Positions 59,998 through 63,260 of a stretch of DNA of 63,260 bases are shown piece by piece (the first letter of the stretch is position 1; every line of letters begins with the position of its first letter). The notes under the pieces are model-generated. The model did no database searches, was not told the origin of the DNA, and saw nothing but the letters and a program-made list of their open reading frames with translations. Made by a program: the position numbers and the translations under genes. This DNA is from Oscillospiraceae bacterium (GTDB lineage: Bacteria; Bacillota; Clostridia; Oscillospirales; Oscillospiraceae), in assembly GCA_024697625.1 (NCBI GenBank), contig JAILFJ010000173.1:1-63260 (forward strand). The letters run 5' to 3'.

Positions 59998-60291
59998 TCA
60001 ATCGGAAAGCTTGATTTTTAAGACAATCAGGGTATGCGGGTGTACAGAACAGCAATCCGTGTCCGCAAAAACAAGGCTCAACGCATGAAGGCACCAGGCG
60101 GCTGCAACAGGCACGGAGACTGTCATCAGATTTCGAAGCAAATCTTCACAAACATGAATCTGCGCGCAGATGGCACAGCCTTCCCCGCAGCAGTCGTGAT
60201 CAGCCTCAAGCGCAATAAACAGAACGGAGAAGAGCACGATAAAAGCCGCCAGCAGCACGAGCACAGAGGCAGGGTGTTTCGACTTGATCAT
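59998..60291 (-). CDS. Small Cys-rich membrane protein of the zinc operon
   Basis: The 97-residue protein has two hydrophobic segments (ASVLVLLAAFIVLFSVLFIA and VSVPVAAAWCLHALSLVF) separated by DHDCCGEGCAICAQIHVCED, a short outside loop with His, Asp and five Cys. Small proteins of this type are found near zinc-uptake genes in Clostridia; the loop could bind zinc. ATG 60291 has GGGG 8 bases upstream. It lies between zur and znuA. Function unknown. Confidence 0.78.
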   Translation of the reverse strand: MIKSKHPASVLVLLAAFIVLFSVLFIALEADHDCCGEGCAICAQIHVCEDLLRNLMTVSVPVAAAWCLHALSLVFADTDCCSVHPHTLIVLKIKLSD

Positions 60292-60319
60292 GATCTCATC
60301 CCCTTTCAACAGACAAGTG

Positions 60320-60712
60320 TTATTTCCGACAGTCGGCGCAGATGCCGTAGAGTACGGTATCTGTCCGGTCTAATGCAAAGCCTTCGTTCTTTGCCAACTG
60401 GTGAGCCAGCGCATCGGTTGCTGCTTCTTCCACGTGCACGGTTTTTCCGCAGCGCAGGCAGCTCAGATGCAGATGCCCCCGACAGTCTTCGTCATCGGTA
60501 AAACGATAGTATGCTTCCTGGCTTCCCGGCTTGGCAGATCGTTTGAGTCTGCCTTCCTGTTCCAGTGCAGCCAGATTGCGGTAGATGGCGCTTGTACTGA
60601 TCTCTTTCCCCGACAGCGCGTCTGCGATCTGTCCGGCGGACAGCGTCTCATCCGTATGTTCAGAGAGAAAGTCCAGCAGCAGTTTTCGCTGCTTTGTCAA
60701 ATACTTAGCCAT
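60320..60712 (-). CDS. zur: Fur-family regulator, probably Zur
   Basis: The 130-residue protein has a winged helix (TKQRKLLLDFLSEH, ISTSAIYRNLAALEQEG) and a metal domain with HLHLSCLRCGKTVHVEE and a C-terminal CADC, giving the two CxxC pairs of a structural zinc site plus His/Glu sensory ligands. Placement as first gene of the znuACB operon argues for zinc sensing. ATG 60712 has GAGG 8 bases upstream. A perfect palindrome covers the predicted transcription start, so the operon is probably repressed by its own product when zinc is plentiful. Confidence 0.88.
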   Translation of the reverse strand: MAKYLTKQRKLLLDFLSEHTDETLSAGQIADALSGKEISTSAIYRNLAALEQEGRLKRSAKPGSQEAYYRFTDDEDCRGHLHLSCLRCGKTVHVEEAATDALAHQLAKNEGFALDRTDTVLYGICADCRK

Positions 60713-60732
60713 TCGTGATACCTCATGCGCTG

Positions 60733-60783
60733 ATTTGCGAATAATTCGCAAATTAAAATACTCCTGCCATTGCCATTTGTCAA
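60733..60783 (-). promoter_or_regulatory. Promoter and Zur-type palindrome of the zinc operon
   Basis: On the minus strand a perfect TTGACA (60778-60783) and TATTTT (60755-60760) are 17 bp apart. Just downstream, ATTTGCGAAT-A-ATTCGCAAAT (60733-60753) is a perfect 10-1-10 palindrome that covers the predicted start near 60748. This fits a Fur-family operator. Confidence 0.8.
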
Positions 60784-61070
60784 GAAAAAATCGTATCTCC
60801 ATCCTGCAGCTCCATCCCACAGGCCAGGGTGAAGGGGATCCGGACCATGGCGCGGACCGTCATGTGGTCTGCGCCTGCCTTGGCGGGCAGACAAAACACG
60901 AAATCACATACTACACAGCAGAGGGAGGGTGCACCTTTTACGATTATTCAGCACTTAACCATTTTTTCGGACATAATCCGAAATACCTGCAAATATTGGA
61001 AGATGACCTACCGGCGCTGCACAATATATACGCTTCCCTGTGATTGTTTGTCTTTCGGGTATAAAAGGGA
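60784..61070. other. Region between zinc operon and IS with no clear gene
   Basis: On the plus strand one frame ends at 61043 with a protein-like stretch (CTFYDYSALNHFFGHNPKYL, then a short tail) but has no convincing start. It may be the tail of a gene disrupted before the IS. Nothing else is recognised. Confidence 0.3.
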
Positions 61071-62977
61071 GGGGCTGTCTCAAAAGGCAGCCCCGGAAAA
61101 AAAGAGTAAAATAACGGCAGCCGTCCCTTGAAAAAGGGCGGCTGTCGGCTTAATATTAGGTTGTGAATCATAACAAAAAGCAGGTAGATTATACCCTGTA
61201 TGAGGCAGGGCGTCAACTGAAACTACCGATGGAAACAGAAATATTTATAGCAGCAGACGATCCGGTGAGATTGGTAAGCGCCGTAGTGGAAAGGATGGAC
61301 ATTGAAAAGATCGAGCGCTCCTACTCTCAGGATGGGAGAAACGAATATCCGCCGAGGATTCTGCTGAAAGTCATGATCTACGCCTACATGCGTCTGATCT
61401 ACAGTTCGCGTGAGATGGAGCGTGCATGCCGGGAAAACATATGTTTTATGTATCTGCTGGAAGACAATCCAGCACCGGATCACAATACAATTGCCCGGTT
61501 TCGATCACAACATCTGCAGGAATGCGAAAAAGATCTGCTGGAGCAGTTTGTAGCTATGTTGGTGGAATGGGGTTTTGTAAGTCTGGCAACAGTGTTCATC
61601 GACGGGACGAAGATCGAAGCCAATGCCAACAGATACAGCTTTGTGTGGAGAAAGAGCACAGAAAAGAAGATGGCAAAACTGAAGGAACAGATCAAAAAAG
61701 AACTGCCCGTTCTGAAACAAAGCCTTGCATTAAAATGGCATGTTCCGGAAACACCGCAGATACACCATCTGAAGAAGCTTCGCAAGAATTTGTATACGAA
61801 AGCAAAAGCTGAAAAGCTTGACTGGGTAACAGGAAAAGGCCACCGAAAAAGTCCGCTGCAAAAAGCCATAGAAACCGTAGATGCATGGCTGGCGAAGTGG
61901 AAGAAGTACACACAGGATCTGCACATCTGCGGAGATCGGAACAGCTATAGCAAAACAGACCATGATGCAACCTTCATGCACATGAAGGAAGATCACATGC
62001 GCAACGGTCAGCTCAAGCCCGGCTACAATGTGAACGTGGCGACCTCGGAAGAGTTCATCATCGGCAATTACATCAGTGCTGACCGAAATGACGTACATAC
62101 ATTGATCCCATTTACAAAGTATTTAAGGCGGTACAACAAGATCAAGCAGATTTGTGCGGACTCCGGCTATGAGAGCGAAGAAAACTACTGCTACTTTGAA
62201 GAATTAAAGGATATTGCTCTGTTTGTAAAGCCTTCCAACCACGAACAAAGGAAGACAAAAAAGTACCGTACAGACATCAGTCGCCGGGAAAATATGAAAT
62301 ACAATGCTGAGACAGACACATATACCTGTGCAAACGGAAAGGCGATCACGTTTGACGGCATTAAGAAAACCACTTCTCAAAATGGTTTTAAGATGGAAAC
62401 CTCAGTATACAGTTGCAAAGACTGTGCGGGCTGTCCAATGAAGGGAAAATGTATCCGCGCCTGTGGCAGCAAGAAACCGTTGGAAGAAAGAAACAAGGTT
62501 ATCTATGTCTCCAAGCGCTTTGCCAGACAGAGAGAAGAGATGGAAAAGCGCATCAGCACCGACGAAGGAAAGCTGGTCCGAGTGAATCGCAGCATCCAGG
62601 CCGAGGGTGTTTTTGCCATGACCAAACAAGACATGGGCTTCCGCAGATTTCTTCTGCGCAGCGCGGTCAAGGTTGAAGTGGAATGGACTTTGCTTAGCTT
62701 GGCATACAACGTCCTCAAACTTCATCATAAAATTCAAAATGACCGCTTGGGAACGGGTCTCGTGGCTCCCACGAGTTTTCCGGCGGGGCTGTAGTATACC
62801 AGGCATCTGAATATGGAAAAGCCATCCGGGAGCGCTGCTTTTTTGTGGCACTCTCTGGATGGTTTTCCACATTTTTGGCGGCAATTGTGCTTCGTAAAGC
62901 CTTGTTTTCCACAATCTACGCCAATTGAAAGAGGCGCTGCCTCTCAATAGCGTGTTTTGCTATTTTGAGACAGCGCC
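61071..62977 (+). mobile_element. IS1182-type insertion sequence, apparently intact
   Basis: The ends GGGGCTGTCTCAAAA (61071-61085) and TTTTGAGACAGCGCC (62963-62977) are imperfect inverted repeats, giving about 1.9 kb around one full-length transposase gene. A long hairpin follows the left end and another lies near 62820-62865. No target duplication was seen. Confidence 0.85.
61163..62794 (+). CDS. IS1182-family transposase
   Basis: The 543-residue transposase is full length. It has the N-terminal DUF772-type domain (RILLKVMIYAYMRLIYSSREME), the first catalytic region with FIDGTKIEANANRYSFVW, MHMKEDHMRNGQLKPGYN, the second with ICADSGYESEENY, a Cys-rich part (CKDCAGCPMKGKC) and the final region around VNRSIQAEGVFAMTKQDMGFR with the catalytic Glu. 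The start is the GTG at 61163; a nearby ATG is not in better context. It is related to, but clearly different from, the broken copy at 24303. It may be active. Confidence 0.9.
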   Translation: MNHNKKQVDYTLYEAGRQLKLPMETEIFIAADDPVRLVSAVVERMDIEKIERSYSQDGRNEYPPRILLKVMIYAYMRLIYSSREMERACRENICFMYLLEDNPAPDHNTIARFRSQHLQECEKDLLEQFVAMLVEWGFVSLATVFIDGTKIEANANRYSFVWRKSTEKKMAKLKEQIKKELPVLKQSLALKWHVPETPQIHHLKKLRKNLYTKAKAEKLDWVTGKGHRKSPLQKAIETVDAWLAKWKKYTQDLHICGDRNSYSKTDHDATFMHMKEDHMRNGQLKPGYNVNVATSEEFIIGNYISADRNDVHTLIPFTKYLRRYNKIKQICADSGYESEENYCYFEELKDIALFVKPSNHEQRKTKKYRTDISRRENMKYNAETDTYTCANGKAITFDGIKKTTSQNGFKMETSVYSCKDCAGCPMKGKCIRACGSKKPLEERNKVIYVSKRFARQREEMEKRISTDEGKLVRVNRSIQAEGVFAMTKQDMGFRRFLLRSAVKVEVEWTLLSLAYNVLKLHHKIQNDRLGTGLVAPTSFPAGL

Positions 62978-62989
62978 ATTTTTTTGTTT

Positions 62990-63178
62990 TCACCGCAAGC
63001 CCCGTTTTTCAAATTCTTCATGCTCTTGGATTTGTCGGAAGTCACGCAAAAACAGAATCGGACCGAAGCAATAAAAATGCCCATAACTGCGCCCCCCGGC
63101 CTCTTTAATAAGAGCATGGACACGGCACGCGCACAAACTATCAGCAAAAAAGATAATAGCTTCTCTGCATGTCTTCAA
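62990..63178 (-). CDS. Possible small hypothetical protein
   Basis: This 62-residue frame starts 18 bp after the stop of the HTH-type gene at the window edge and runs to just beyond the IS right end. The ribosome binding site is weak (GAGTTGAAG). It has three Cys and a C-terminal RDFRQIQEHEEFEKRG stretch that looks protein-like. I do not recognise it; it may be a decayed gene end. Confidence 0.3.
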   Translation of the reverse strand: MKTCREAIIFFADSLCACRVHALIKEAGGRSYGHFYCFGPILFLRDFRQIQEHEEFEKRGLR

Positions 63179-63196
63179 CTCAGGTAATGCAAAAAG

Positions 63197-63260
63197 CTAT
63201 TGCGCGTCCCCCGTATCATCGGAAACATATTCAAATAAATCTCCCGGTTGACATTCTAAG
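63197..63260 (-). CDS. C-terminal end of an HTH_26/XRE-type regulator (partial)
   Basis: The last 20 codons before a TAG (63197-63199) read LECQPGDLFEYVSDDTGDAQ, which matches the usual end of small Cro/CI-type proteins in which a Cys-Gln-Pro-Gly-Asp-Leu turn closes the helix-turn-helix domain. The start and most of the gene lie beyond the right edge. Confidence 0.55.
   Translation of the reverse strand, partial: LECQPGDLFEYVSDDTGDAQ

Noticed and set aside
1..63260. CRISPR arrays, rRNA and tRNA genes
   Set aside because: No regularly spaced repeats, cas-type genes, rRNA-like or cloverleaf sequences were noticed, although a covariance-model scan was not possible.

Overview
The window looks like chromosomal DNA of a GC-rich anaerobic Bacillota, most likely a gut- or rumen-type Clostridia. 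The reasons are strong AGGAGG-type ribosome binding sites, sigma-A-like promoters with 17-bp spacers, densely packed operons, and families typical of that group (UPF0291/DUF896, DUF6465, Cthe_2159-type carbohydrate-binding protein, VTC plus DUF4956, a molybdenum hydroxylase with guanine deaminase, IS1182-type elements). No rRNA, tRNA or CRISPR array was seen.

Layout. 0-2 kb: three consecutive GNAT acetyltransferases. 2-5.4 kb (minus): an HD-GYP response regulator, HPt protein and hybrid histidine kinase operon, in which the kinase is split by an in-frame TAG. 5.5-9.8 kb: a secreted X-prolyl-peptidase-like hydrolase, an autoregulated-looking TetR plus ICMT-like methyltransferase operon, and a DUF896 protein. 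9.9-14.9 kb: a three-subunit xanthine-dehydrogenase-type enzyme divergent from guanine deaminase. 14.9-18.3 kb: a lone solute-binding lipoprotein next to a membrane diguanylate cyclase. 18.5-21.4 kb: a compact cyclic-nucleotide region with two stand-alone cNMP-binding proteins divergent from a metallo-beta-lactamase-fold hydrolase and a soluble class III nucleotide cyclase. 21.4-23.4 kb: a YdcF-like protein and an M29 aminopeptidase. 23.4-26 kb: IS1182-type remnants around an EcsC gene fragment.

26-36.6 kb is an envelope-related cluster: a MacAB-like ABC efflux operon with two adaptors, a VTC/DUF4956 pair, an OmpR-type two-component system and a secreted Cthe_2159-like protein. A 25-bp direct-repeat site with identical spacing to the -10 box precedes both the VTC pair and the Cthe_2159-like gene, which suggests the two-component system controls both. 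36.7-39.9 kb carries two paralogous exported proteins of unknown function, one with a Tat and one with a Sec signal.

40-47.3 kb holds membrane and secreted proteins, an ABC exporter with an extra N-terminal domain, a KDG-type sugar kinase, an HTH-DUF6465 protein and a small MGMT. 47.5-55.3 kb holds a C1 peptidase with leucine-rich repeats behind a structured leader, a hydantoinase, a PTP-like phosphatase, an aldo/keto reductase and a Gfo/Idh/MocA oxidoreductase. 55.6-60.8 kb holds a secreted protein and a zinc-uptake operon (zur, Cys-rich small membrane protein, znuA, znuC, znuB, lipoprotein) with a palindrome at its start site. The window ends with an intact IS1182-type element and the 3' end of an HTH-type gene. 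All functions are inferred from sequence motifs and context only.
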